Positions 17,801-25,888 of a stretch of DNA of 64,000 nt are shown here, in pieces. The stretch spans positions 558,001 through 622,000 of the forward strand of contig NZ_QRDX01000001.1 of NCBI RefSeq assembly GCF_003386195.1, read 5' to 3'. Each line of letters opens with the position of its first letter. The first letter of the stretch is position 1. This stretch comes from Seonamhaeicola aphaedonensis. Its GTDB lineage: Bacteria > Bacteroidota > Bacteroidia > Flavobacteriales > Flavobacteriaceae. The position numbers and the translations under genes are program-made. Under the pieces are notes generated by a model. It was given only the letters and a program-made list of their open reading frames with translations, was not told where the DNA came from and made no database searches.

Positions 17801-19120
17801 TTAAAAATTCTGTGTGATGAGATTTTCATTAAAGTGTTCCTCTGGCACATCTTCATCAAATTGTATACTGTCCAGTTGAACTTTGATAGGTTTTATATAT
17901 TCTAAATATCTTGCTTTTAATGAATCTGAAATGGGTTTTGCCTCGGGGAGTTTTTGCTTGAATGGATCTACCTGTTTACCATTAACCCAAAACCGATAGC
18001 AAACATGTGGACCACCTGTATTTCCAGTCATGCCAACCCATCCAATTACATCGCCTTGCTTGACAAATTGCCCTACTTTTACATTACGCTTCCTCATATG
18101 CAAATACTGAGTTTCATAAGTGGCATTATGTCTAATTTTAACATAATTACCGTTACCACCTCTGCGTTCAGATTTAGTAACCGTTCCGTTGGCGGTTGCC
18201 ATAATAGGCGTGTCTATTGGAGCAGCAAAATCAGTACCTTTATGGGCTCTCACTTTGTAACCGTAAACCGCTATTCTTCTTCTTAAATTATAACGGGAAG
18301 ATATCCTACTAAACTTAACGGGAGCTTTCAAAAAGGCGCGACGCAAATTTTTGGCTTCATCGTTAAAATAATCAATAATACCTTTTACAGAATCTGTTTC
18401 AAATTGAAAGGCGTAAAACGGTTCGTTATTATGTTCAAAATAAGCTGCCTTTACATCATGAATGCCGCCATAAATAGAATCGTCTATATACTTATCAGTA
18501 TAAATTACCTTAAATCTATCTCCTTTTTGAAGACGTCTAAAATCAATGGTCCATGCATAAATATCATCTGCCAGTTTATTTGTTAATACAGGGCTAATTC
18601 CTTTTGCATCTAAAGTTTCAGAAATACTACTGGTAATTATTCCTGTAACGGTTTTTTCTATATAGGTGATTGGTTTTCTACTTTTAAAAGCATGTATAGA
18701 ATCTTTAAAATTAATTACAATGTATTCTTCCTTATTAGGCTGATAGATAAAAGACTCTGGCAATTCTAAAGAATCTTTTGAACATAAAATTGTGTAAGGC
18801 TTCCCTTTTTGAAAAAATCTAGCAATGTTATAGGTTTCTTTCGTTTTTTCGGCTATGTGGAATATTTTAGGATACCCTATTTTATTCTGTTCTAAAATTT
18901 GCCCAAAACTTTCTCCTGACTTTACCGTATCTCGCTTTACTACATAATTATTTAAGTTGAAACCAAATTCAAAAATATCTTTGGGAGCATTGACAACAGT
19001 AATTTCTTCTTTTACACTGTCTTCTTTTTTATCTTCTTTGCATGCATTGAAAAGAAGCATTAAAAACATTAATATAATTAAATATTTGTTCCCCACGCTT
19101 CTATCTCTTTTGTTGTCCAT
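17801..19120 (-). CDS. M23 peptidase lipoprotein with altered zinc motif
   Basis: Envelope lipoprotein with a C-terminal M23 (LytM-type) peptidoglycan endopeptidase domain. The N-terminus has a basic stretch, a hydrophobic core and Cys27. The middle (about 60-250) resembles the OapA/LysM-like region of MepM-type hydrolases. The peptidase domain has HKGTDFAAP (His293, Asp297) and LHM (His341), but the final HxH is His372-Val-Cys374, so the third zinc ligand would be Cys. The start is uncertain: the ATG at 19120 lies 43 bp inside the end of the tryptophan dioxygenase gene, and a GTG at 19096 would also keep the signal sequence. pgi follows 3 bp downstream. Confidence 0.85.
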   Translation of the reverse strand: MDNKRDRSVGNKYLIILMFLMLLFNACKEDKKEDSVKEEITVVNAPKDIFEFGFNLNNYVVKRDTVKSGESFGQILEQNKIGYPKIFHIAEKTKETYNIARFFQKGKPYTILCSKDSLELPESFIYQPNKEEYIVINFKDSIHAFKSRKPITYIEKTVTGIITSSISETLDAKGISPVLTNKLADDIYAWTIDFRRLQKGDRFKVIYTDKYIDDSIYGGIHDVKAAYFEHNNEPFYAFQFETDSVKGIIDYFNDEAKNLRRAFLKAPVKFSRISSRYNLRRRIAVYGYKVRAHKGTDFAAPIDTPIMATANGTVTKSERRGGNGNYVKIRHNATYETQYLHMRKRNVKVGQFVKQGDVIGWVGMTGNTGGPHVCYRFWVNGKQVDPFKQKLPEAKPISDSLKARYLEYIKPIKVQLDSIQFDEDVPEEHFNENLITQNF

Positions 19121-20001
19121 AATTCTGGAAAAAATATTCTTTTCTGATACTTTGGATGCATATATTTAACCCACTCACTACCTCCAGTAGCCTCAGCTGT
19201 TTTACCTCCAATGTTTAAATAGTGATTAGCCGTATTATAATGAGCCATGACCCATTTAATATTCACAGTAAAATCATAGTGTCGCATTGCTTTAATCAGT
19301 GCTTTGTTTTGTTGTGCCTTTTGTGGTAAACTTTTAAATTTTGCCCAAAGATTATTTTTATAATAAAATTTGGTAAATCTAATAAACTCTTCTTTATATC
19401 GTTCTTCAAATGCTGTTAAAGTATAACTCTTTTTTCCTGTTTTGTAATCTTTACCCGCTGCTTGCCAATACAAATGCTCAAAAGCATTTTCATAAGACGA
19501 ATTCCTATCAATAGTATCTCTGAATCTTTTATCTATTAGATTAATTAGTGCTGTTGAGGCAAACTCTATTTTTCTGTACTGTGCACTCTGAAATCCGCTT
19601 GCAGGTATTAAAGTTTGCCTAAACTTGTTATACTGCTCTATATTCATACCATCTTTCATAATACTAAAAGAGGATGTCAATACATCAAAATAACGACTTA
19701 TACGCATTATTTTATCTGTAAAAGTCTCTGTTTCTAAATTTTCAGCTTTTGCAAGCTGTTCAATTTCGGTAAGTATCATTTTAAACAAAAGCTCTGTAAC
19801 CTGATGGTAAATAATAAATACCATTTCATCAGGAAAATGAGTTCTGGGCAATTGAAGATTTAATAAGGCATCGGTCTGTATATAATCCCAATAAGAAATA
19901 GGTTTACTGTACAACAAGCCTTCCAGGTGATCTTCTAAATCTTGGTCTATGGCGTTGTATTTGTCTTTAAGTTGTTTAGTAATATTAGAATCTAAACCCA
20001 T
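19078..20001 (-). CDS. Tryptophan 2,3-dioxygenase family protein
   Basis: Haem enzyme that opens the indole ring of L-tryptophan to N-formylkynurenine. Family features: WDYIQTDALLNLQ near the N-terminus, the substrate-site helix IIYHQVTELLFKMILTE, LIPASGFQSAQYRKIE, and the C-terminal HYNTANHYLNIGGKTAEATGGSEW region, which includes the TGGS turn. The length of 307 residues suits the bacterial enzyme. The start overlaps the DUF3108 stop at 20001 and its 3' end overlaps the M23 peptidase gene by 43 bp, so transcription is shared. No other kynurenine pathway genes lie nearby; HPPD and homogentisate dioxygenase, found just upstream, belong to tyrosine catabolism. Confidence 0.93.
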   Translation of the reverse strand: MGLDSNITKQLKDKYNAIDQDLEDHLEGLLYSKPISYWDYIQTDALLNLQLPRTHFPDEMVFIIYHQVTELLFKMILTEIEQLAKAENLETETFTDKIMRISRYFDVLTSSFSIMKDGMNIEQYNKFRQTLIPASGFQSAQYRKIEFASTALINLIDKRFRDTIDRNSSYENAFEHLYWQAAGKDYKTGKKSYTLTAFEERYKEEFIRFTKFYYKNNLWAKFKSLPQKAQQNKALIKAMRHYDFTVNIKWVMAHYNTANHYLNIGGKTAEATGGSEWVKYMHPKYQKRIFFPELWTTKEIEAWGTNI

Positions 20002-20786
20002 TATCGTTTAACTACTATTTGGAAGGGATGTTTTAGACCCCTAAAAGCTTCTAAATCTGCCCTTAAAGAGCCCACAGCCAAATCTGCTTTGATGCGCAAA
20101 GGTACTTTATTTTTATCTTTAGTTACCCAAACCGTTAAACTTTCTTCTTCTTTAAATACGCGTCCAGCCAAAACATATGGTCTGAATTTTAGGGTTTCTA
20201 CATCACCAAAATCTGTATTAATAGTCTCCTCGCCAAGGTATTCTAACTTAAACCTGTAGCTTTCTTTATCATAATACATATCTACCAGAACTTCATCGCC
20301 AATTTTTAAAGTATCAATTATAATATTATTGCGTAAGTAATAAAACGTAGACACCATATCATGTATGTTGGGTTTTATATTTACAACGGTTTTGGTTTTA
20401 TTCTTTTTATCATTTACATGGGCTTTTTTATTGATATGATCAAAATCAATTTCAAGGTTTTTAGTATACCCTCCCTCATCAATGTCTCTTATAAATTTAT
20501 AGGGTATATTGGTCTTTTTATCAAAGTAACTTTCGTATCGATCTTCTACTTTAAAAAACCATTTTATCATGCCAGTTGTCCAACCTTTTCCCTTCACATG
20601 ATATACTTCTTTGTTATTTAATGTAGCATGTTTGACAGCAAGTGTTGCATTACCTGCTTTTAAGAAGCCGCTGTAGCTCATTTTAAATTTAAACCACTCG
20701 CCATCCTGAAATGCTTTTTCTTCCTGAGCAAAAGACACTTGTGAGAAGCCTATTATAAGTAATAATATAAGTAGTAATTTACGCAT
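20001..20786 (-). CDS. DUF3108 secreted protein
   Basis: A 261-residue protein with a signal peptide (1-20, ending VSFAQE) and a DUF3108 domain over most of its length, starting at FQDGEWFKFKMSYSGFLKAGNATL. It is rich in beta-strands and basic, with no catalytic motif visible, and no lipobox. The function is unknown; the fold is thought to be a lipocalin-like barrel located in the periplasm. It lies directly upstream of tryptophan dioxygenase with a 1-bp overlap, which I read as operon organisation rather than shared function. A TATTTTTG box at 20860-20867 lies 74 bp upstream. Confidence 0.8.
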   Translation of the reverse strand: MRKLLLILLLIIGFSQVSFAQEEKAFQDGEWFKFKMSYSGFLKAGNATLAVKHATLNNKEVYHVKGKGWTTGMIKWFFKVEDRYESYFDKKTNIPYKFIRDIDEGGYTKNLEIDFDHINKKAHVNDKKNKTKTVVNIKPNIHDMVSTFYYLRNNIIIDTLKIGDEVLVDMYYDKESYRFKLEYLGEETINTDFGDVETLKFRPYVLAGRVFKEEESLTVWVTKDKNKVPLRIKADLAVGSLRADLEAFRGLKHPFQIVVKR

Positions 20787-20859
20787 TCTTCTTTGGGTTA
20801 TGTAATTAACTTCTAGCTATACATTTTATTGTTTTAGCTTAGAAATACAATTACTATTC

Positions 20860-20867
20860 CAAAAATA
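20860..20867 (-). promoter_or_regulatory. -7 box before the DUF3108-tdo-M23-pgi operon
   Basis: Minus strand TATTTTTG fits TAnnTTTG. No proper -33 TTG was found. It would be the first promoter for the four-gene run ending at 16178. Confidence 0.4.
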
Positions 20868-20973
20868 TAAAAAAACTTCGGAGTGCCTTTTCTTATAAGA
20901 AGTTCTTAACAATTATTTGTCACAAAAACTCTATTAAATGCTAGTTATAACATCATTTTAATCGAAATTTTCG

Positions 20974-22131
20974 CTAGAGCGTACCTCGTTTAGCTTGTTC
21001 TCTCTCAATAGACTCAAACAAAGCTTTAAAATTACCAGCCCCAAAACCTCGAGCACCCATACGTTGGATAATTTCAATGAACAACGTAGGTCTGTCTTGA
21101 ACGGGTTTTGTAAATATTTGAAGTAAATAGCCTTCTTCATCGGCATCTATCATAATACCCAAGCTTTGAAGAGTCTTAATATCTTCTTTCAATTGATGAT
21201 CATGAGCCAACAAACGTTCAGGAACGGCTTCATAATAAGTTTTTGGTGGTATAGATAAAAACTCTACGCCTCTAGAGCGCATGCCTTTTACTGTTGAAAT
21301 AATATCATCGGTTGCAACAGCAATATGCTGTACTCCTGCACTTTCATAAAAATCTAAATATTCTTCAATTTGAGATTTTTTCTTGCCTTTGGCAGGTTCG
21401 TTTATTGGGAATTTTATACGCCCATTACCATTACTCATTACTTTACTCATTAATGCCGAGTATTCTGTATGAATTTGTTTATCATCGAACGACAAAAAGT
21501 TTTCAAAACCCATCACATCTTCATACCATTTTACCCAGGTATTCATTTGTCCCCAACCAACATTTCCAACCATGTGATCTACATATTTTAAACCAAGCGG
21601 TTCTGGGTTGTAGTCTGACTCCCACTTTTCGAATTTAGGCATAAACACTCCATTGTAATTTTTACGTTCTACAAACATGTGTATAGTTTCGCCGTAAGTA
21701 TAAATTCCAGCGCGAATCACTTCACCATGTTCATCAGACTCTATAAAAGGCTCCAAATATGATTTGGCGCCTCTACTTGTTGTTTCCTTGTAAGCTTTTC
21801 TTGCATCTTCAACCCAAAGCGCAATAACTTTTACACCATCACCGTGTTTAACAATATGTTCATTTATTGGATTTTTAGAGTTTAATGGTGTGGTAAGCAC
21901 TAATTTAATTTTATCTTGCTTAAGCACATAGGAAACCATGTCTTTACTTCCCGTTTCCAAACCTTTATAGGCATAAGATTGAAACCCAAATGCGGTTTTA
22001 TAAAAGTGTGCCGCTTGTTTAGCATTACCCACGTAAAGTTCTATGTAGTCTGTCCCTAAAAGTGGCAAAAAATCTTGTGCGCCCTCAAATATTTTTTCTA
22101 AACCGTAGTTTACTGATTTTATGTCTTTCAT
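20974..22131 (-). CDS. hppD: 4-hydroxyphenylpyruvate dioxygenase
   Basis: Non-haem iron enzyme that turns 4-hydroxyphenylpyruvate into homogentisate in tyrosine degradation. Two vicinal-oxygen-chelate domains: the first begins GTDYIELYVGNAKQAAHFY, the second has DHMVGNV (first iron His), VQHIAVAT (second His) and FIEIIQRMGARGFGAGNFKALF (Glu ligand and the C-terminal lid). The start is taken as Met at 22131 (MKDIKSVNYGLEKIFEGAQ); nine upstream codons back to 22158 come from repeat DNA and are not family-like. Length 385 is usual. Homogentisate dioxygenase is just upstream, separated by a REP-like repeat. Confidence 0.96.
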   Translation of the reverse strand: MKDIKSVNYGLEKIFEGAQDFLPLLGTDYIELYVGNAKQAAHFYKTAFGFQSYAYKGLETGSKDMVSYVLKQDKIKLVLTTPLNSKNPINEHIVKHGDGVKVIALWVEDARKAYKETTSRGAKSYLEPFIESDEHGEVIRAGIYTYGETIHMFVERKNYNGVFMPKFEKWESDYNPEPLGLKYVDHMVGNVGWGQMNTWVKWYEDVMGFENFLSFDDKQIHTEYSALMSKVMSNGNGRIKFPINEPAKGKKKSQIEEYLDFYESAGVQHIAVATDDIISTVKGMRSRGVEFLSIPPKTYYEAVPERLLAHDHQLKEDIKTLQSLGIMIDADEEGYLLQIFTKPVQDRPTLFIEIIQRMGARGFGAGNFKALFESIEREQAKRGTL

Positions 22132-22134
22132 ATC

Positions 22135-22251
22135 AAAAGCCCACCCTAACCCTCCCAAAGGGAAGGAACTCTAAACTGGACGTTGGGAGTTTATTATTAT
22201 GTTTTTTTAATGAACGTATTAAAAAGTCCACTTCGGGGATTTAGGGGCTTA
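22135..22251. repeat. REP-like inverted pair between hppD and hmgA
   Basis: The 22132-22248 gap is filled by two imperfect inverted copies of one unit. The left copy runs from AAAAGCCCACCCTAACCC to about 22170, and the right copy (22221-22251) reads as its complement (AAGCCCCTAAATCCCCGAAG). About 50 bp of AT-rich DNA lies between. Each copy contains a small GC-rich hairpin. I recognise the type from memory as a common flavobacterial intergenic repeat, whose chance translations include KSPLRGFRG-like strings. Confidence 0.65.
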
Positions 22252-23403
22252 CATCCAAGATTTATGGTAACCTTCATCGGCAATTTTCATAGCTTCTTCT
22301 GTAACCATAAGTGGTTTGAATGTATCTACCATTACTGCCAACTCATTTGTTTTTACCTGCCCAATGCTACGCTCTGTAGCTCCAGGATGCGGGCCATGCG
22401 GAATACCCGCTGGATGCAGTGAGATATGTCCTGCTTCAATATCGTTGCGACTCATAAAATCGCCATCAACATAATACAGAACCTCATCAGAATCAATATT
22501 ACTGTGATTATAGGGAGCTGGTATTGCCTGTGGATGATAATCATACAAACGCGGCACAAAACTGCACACTACAAAGGCATCTGTCTCAAAAGTTTGATGT
22601 ACTGGCGGCGGTTGATGCACACGTCCTGTAATAGGTTCAAAATCGTGAATTGAAAAGGCGTAAGGATAGTTGTAACCATCATACCCAACAACATCAAACG
22701 GATGTGAGGCATATACCATTTCTATAATATCGCCTTGTTTTTTTACTTTAATAAGAAAATCACCGTTTTCGTTGTAAGTTTCTAATTCTTGTGGTTGCCT
22801 GATGTCGCGTTCACAAAACGGCGCATGCTCTAATAACTGTCCAAACCAATTGCGATACCTCTTAGGCGTGTAAATGGGCCGATGAGATTCAACAATGAAA
22901 AGTCGGTTATCTGCTGTATCAAAATCTATTTTATAGATGATGCCACGCGGTACCAATAGATAATCTCCGTATTTGAAATCGAGATTCCCCAACATGGTTC
23001 TTAAAGTTCCAGTTCCTTTATGAACGAAAATCAATTCATCGGCATCGGTGTTTTTATAAAAATAGTTCTGGGTTGATTGTTTTGGAGCTGCCAATACAAT
23101 GGCGCAATCTTTATTTACCAAAACTGTTTTTCTGCTTTCTAAATAATCATCTTCCGGTTTTACTTGAAATCCTTTGAAGCGATACGATTTAATATTATTT
23201 TTTAAAGCAATTTTTGGTGCCACATTGAATTGCTTTCTTATTTCCTTAACCTGAGTGGGACGCTGTTCATGGTAGCTATTGGTTGACATCCCATCAAAAC
23301 CAATAGTACCAAACAACTGCTCATAGTATAAACTACCATCTGGTTTTCTAAACTGCGTATGACGTTTAGGTGGAATATTTCCTAATTTATGATAAAATGG
23401 CAT
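22249..23403 (-). CDS. hmgA: Homogentisate 1,2-dioxygenase
   Basis: Iron-dependent dioxygenase that opens the homogentisate ring to maleylacetoacetate, the step after HPPD. Recognised from PPKRHTQFRKPDGSLYYEQLFGTIGFDGMSTNSYH at the N-terminus (in parts), the metal site region with HQTFETDAF and the typical GIPHGPHPGATERSIG motif near residues 340-355. At 384 residues it is shorter than the human enzyme (445) but as expected for this bacterial group. It is upstream of hppD on the same strand; the 117 bp between them hold a REP-like pair. A TATCTTTA near 23450 is a weak promoter candidate. The next step genes (maleylacetoacetate isomerase, fumarylacetoacetase) are not in the window. Confidence 0.95.
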   Translation of the reverse strand: MPFYHKLGNIPPKRHTQFRKPDGSLYYEQLFGTIGFDGMSTNSYHEQRPTQVKEIRKQFNVAPKIALKNNIKSYRFKGFQVKPEDDYLESRKTVLVNKDCAIVLAAPKQSTQNYFYKNTDADELIFVHKGTGTLRTMLGNLDFKYGDYLLVPRGIIYKIDFDTADNRLFIVESHRPIYTPKRYRNWFGQLLEHAPFCERDIRQPQELETYNENGDFLIKVKKQGDIIEMVYASHPFDVVGYDGYNYPYAFSIHDFEPITGRVHQPPPVHQTFETDAFVVCSFVPRLYDYHPQAIPAPYNHSNIDSDEVLYYVDGDFMSRNDIEAGHISLHPAGIPHGPHPGATERSIGQVKTNELAVMVDTFKPLMVTEEAMKIADEGYHKSWM

Positions 23404-23623
23404 TTTTTTAAAATTAGATACTAGCCTGATAATATGGCTAATAGCGTTGTATTAAAGATAAGAAATTTATAAGATTCCTACGAATTAAGCAATAATAATG
23501 TTGCCTGCTTATTCAGGATTTCTCTTAATAAGATAATGTAGAAATTGCAATAAGTCTTTAAATAAAACCCTCATAACGATACAAATATCGAGAAAATTCA
23601 TAAACCCTATTCTTAAGATTTAG

Positions 23624-25864
23624 TTAAAACCAAAACCCTAAATTAACAAATAAAACACCTTGGTTTTGTTCTGGTGAGAAGCTATATTTCGCTTGAATTG
23701 GCCCTAAAAATGTATCAATGGCATAACCAAAAGCATAGCCTCTGTAATCAGGTAGTGTAAACCATTCGCCTGAATCAAAAATATCGTCATCAACATTAGC
23801 CCAATTCCCCTCTAAAGTAAGGTGATGATTTTTAAGCACCTCAAAATCTAAACCTGCATATGCTTTCACAAAACTATTCCCAGTGATTGAAATAAAATCA
23901 TAACCTAAAAAGGGAATATAATTATTTATTAAATCATTGCCAAAACCACCCAGCGCAAAATCTAAGGTTTGTGTTGACTTATCGCCTAATTTAAAACCAC
24001 CGCTCGTTTGTAAATTAATTGCTAGTTTGTCAGATATTGTAAAAGCGTAACCCATATTAGCTTTTGCCAATGTAAATGGCTCAAAATCAGTATTAAAATG
24101 AGATGCATAAACATAGGTGTGAATGTCACCATTAAAAAGAATTCCTTTTTTAGGGAAATATTTATCATCATAGGTGTCTAAATTTAGCCATCCAAAAACG
24201 CTTAAATAATCTGTATTTTCAAAAATGAAATCCTCATTTTCGTTATTGGTTGCCAAGGTTTCTGATGAAATTTCTAATCGCTTGTGTTCTGCACCAATAC
24301 TTAAGGCAAAATCTTTTCTAAATAAGGTTTGTAAATAAAACTGATTGGTTTGGTCTTGTAATTCAACTTCAATTTTATTTAAACCTGTGGCATTTATTTC
24401 AGCATCATCCAATAGCAATTCGGCATTTATATTTTTGTAGAAATTATTAAATCTAGATCGTAGCCCCACACTCCAATAAAAACCCTTATCAATTAAATAC
24501 TCAAAATCATAACGCACATTATCTCCCAGAACCACATCTAAAGAAGCCATATCACTATCAAACAACAATCGTTTTTTTGTAATGTTAACTAAAAGACCAC
24601 TTTTGTATAAATCGTCGTAATGCACACCAAATTTTAAAAATGTAGTTGTTTCGGCTTCTTTTAAATTAGCATAAAAATCAAACCCTTCTTTATTTTTTGA
24701 AGTCTTTAATTCATATTCAAATGAATCAAAATTATTAGTAGCTACTAAGCTATTGATTCCTTCCATTAGCTTATTATAAGCTATTTTTTCGCCACTCTTA
24801 AATTTTAATTTACCTAAAACGTAAGCTCTTGTGTACTTTTCTAGGCCTTTTACTAAAATTTGATTGATAGTAACACTATCCTGCTGGTAAGGAGTTAATT
24901 TAAGGTTAGAGTTACTAGATTTTTTTGGTAGCATATGTAATTCTTCAACTTTTTCTAAACCAGCTATTTCACCTAAATCTACAATTGTGTTTGCATCATT
25001 AAAAGATACTACCGTGTAATCTTTTATATCTGGCTTTATGTAAATATCCGTCTTTTTGGACTTCACCTCCATATCCTTAATGGTTCTGAAGTTGTTAATT
25101 TGAAGCAATACATCAGGAGCCGAAGTTAATTCATCTCTATTCATTAGTCCGTCTTGCACATCAACCCCAATAATAATTTTCATGCCCTTAGCTCTTAGTT
25201 CATCTATTGGGTAATTATTAACTACGCCGCCGTCAATAAGTACTTGATTATTTAGCATTACAGGTTGAAACAAGGAGGGCAATGCCCCACTAGCCATAAT
25301 ACTTTGAGTAAGATTGCCTTTTTCTAAAATGACTTGTTTACCAGTTTCCATATTGGTTGCTACACAAAAAAACGGAATAGGTAGCTCACTAAAATTTTCT
25401 ATTTCATTAACATGAAGTAATAATTTAAGTAAATAACTATACGCATTTTGACCTTTTGAAAGGGCTGAAGGTAATGTTAATTTAAAATCATCAAAAGGTA
25501 ATTTTAAAGCATATTTCTCGTCATTATTTCGTTCGAAAAAACCTTTTGAGGCTCGAGGTAAATTATCGATGATGATGTTGTCAAAATCAGCATTCCTGAA
25601 AATTGAATCTAACTGCTTTCCTGAATAACCTGAGGCATATAATGCCCCAACAATAGCACCCATACTAGTTCCTGCAACATAATCTACTTTTATGCCTAAA
25701 CTGTCAATTACTTTGAGTGTACCAATATGCGCCAATCCTTTAGCGCCACCACCACTTAAAACCAAACCCACTTTTGGGTTTTTAATTTGCAATGAATCAT
25801 TTTGCGCTTTCGCGGAAATGAAGACAAAAAGAATTAGGAGTGATATGATAACTGATTTTTTCAA
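23624..25864 (-). CDS. Patatin-like phospholipase with POTRA and outer-membrane barrel (type Vd)
   Basis: Outer-membrane protein with a signal peptide (1-20), a patatin lipase domain (about 30-225), a POTRA-like domain (about 320-395) and a C-terminal barrel of the BamA/Omp85 type ending in LGFWF. The Ser-Asp dyad is intact: oxyanion loop GGGAKGLAHIG, nucleophile GTSMGAIVG and IDGGVVNNYP. This architecture equals the type Vd autotransporters, in which the lipase is displayed or secreted by its own barrel. It follows uvrC by 24 bp on the same strand, an operon pairing with no evident functional link. The natural lipid substrate is unknown. Confidence 0.92.
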   Translation of the reverse strand: MKKSVIISLLILFVFISAKAQNDSLQIKNPKVGLVLSGGGAKGLAHIGTLKVIDSLGIKVDYVAGTSMGAIVGALYASGYSGKQLDSIFRNADFDNIIIDNLPRASKGFFERNNDEKYALKLPFDDFKLTLPSALSKGQNAYSYLLKLLLHVNEIENFSELPIPFFCVATNMETGKQVILEKGNLTQSIMASGALPSLFQPVMLNNQVLIDGGVVNNYPIDELRAKGMKIIIGVDVQDGLMNRDELTSAPDVLLQINNFRTIKDMEVKSKKTDIYIKPDIKDYTVVSFNDANTIVDLGEIAGLEKVEELHMLPKKSSNSNLKLTPYQQDSVTINQILVKGLEKYTRAYVLGKLKFKSGEKIAYNKLMEGINSLVATNNFDSFEYELKTSKNKEGFDFYANLKEAETTTFLKFGVHYDDLYKSGLLVNITKKRLLFDSDMASLDVVLGDNVRYDFEYLIDKGFYWSVGLRSRFNNFYKNINAELLLDDAEINATGLNKIEVELQDQTNQFYLQTLFRKDFALSIGAEHKRLEISSETLATNNENEDFIFENTDYLSVFGWLNLDTYDDKYFPKKGILFNGDIHTYVYASHFNTDFEPFTLAKANMGYAFTISDKLAINLQTSGGFKLGDKSTQTLDFALGGFGNDLINNYIPFLGYDFISITGNSFVKAYAGLDFEVLKNHHLTLEGNWANVDDDIFDSGEWFTLPDYRGYAFGYAIDTFLGPIQAKYSFSPEQNQGVLFVNLGFWF

Positions 25865-25888
25865 ATTTTAAAATCTTGAAAAATTGTT

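Noticed and set aside
22062-22422. Small plus-strand frames across the hppD-hmgA gap
   Set aside because: They are antisense to the two dioxygenase genes and run through the REP-like repeat; their sequences look like repeat translations.
23404-23623. Possible small RNA or ORF in the 220-bp gap between hmgA and the patatin gene
   Set aside because: No cloverleaf, stable long stem, canonical promoter or ORF above 25 codons was seen; only AT-rich sequence and a weak TATCTTTA before hmgA.
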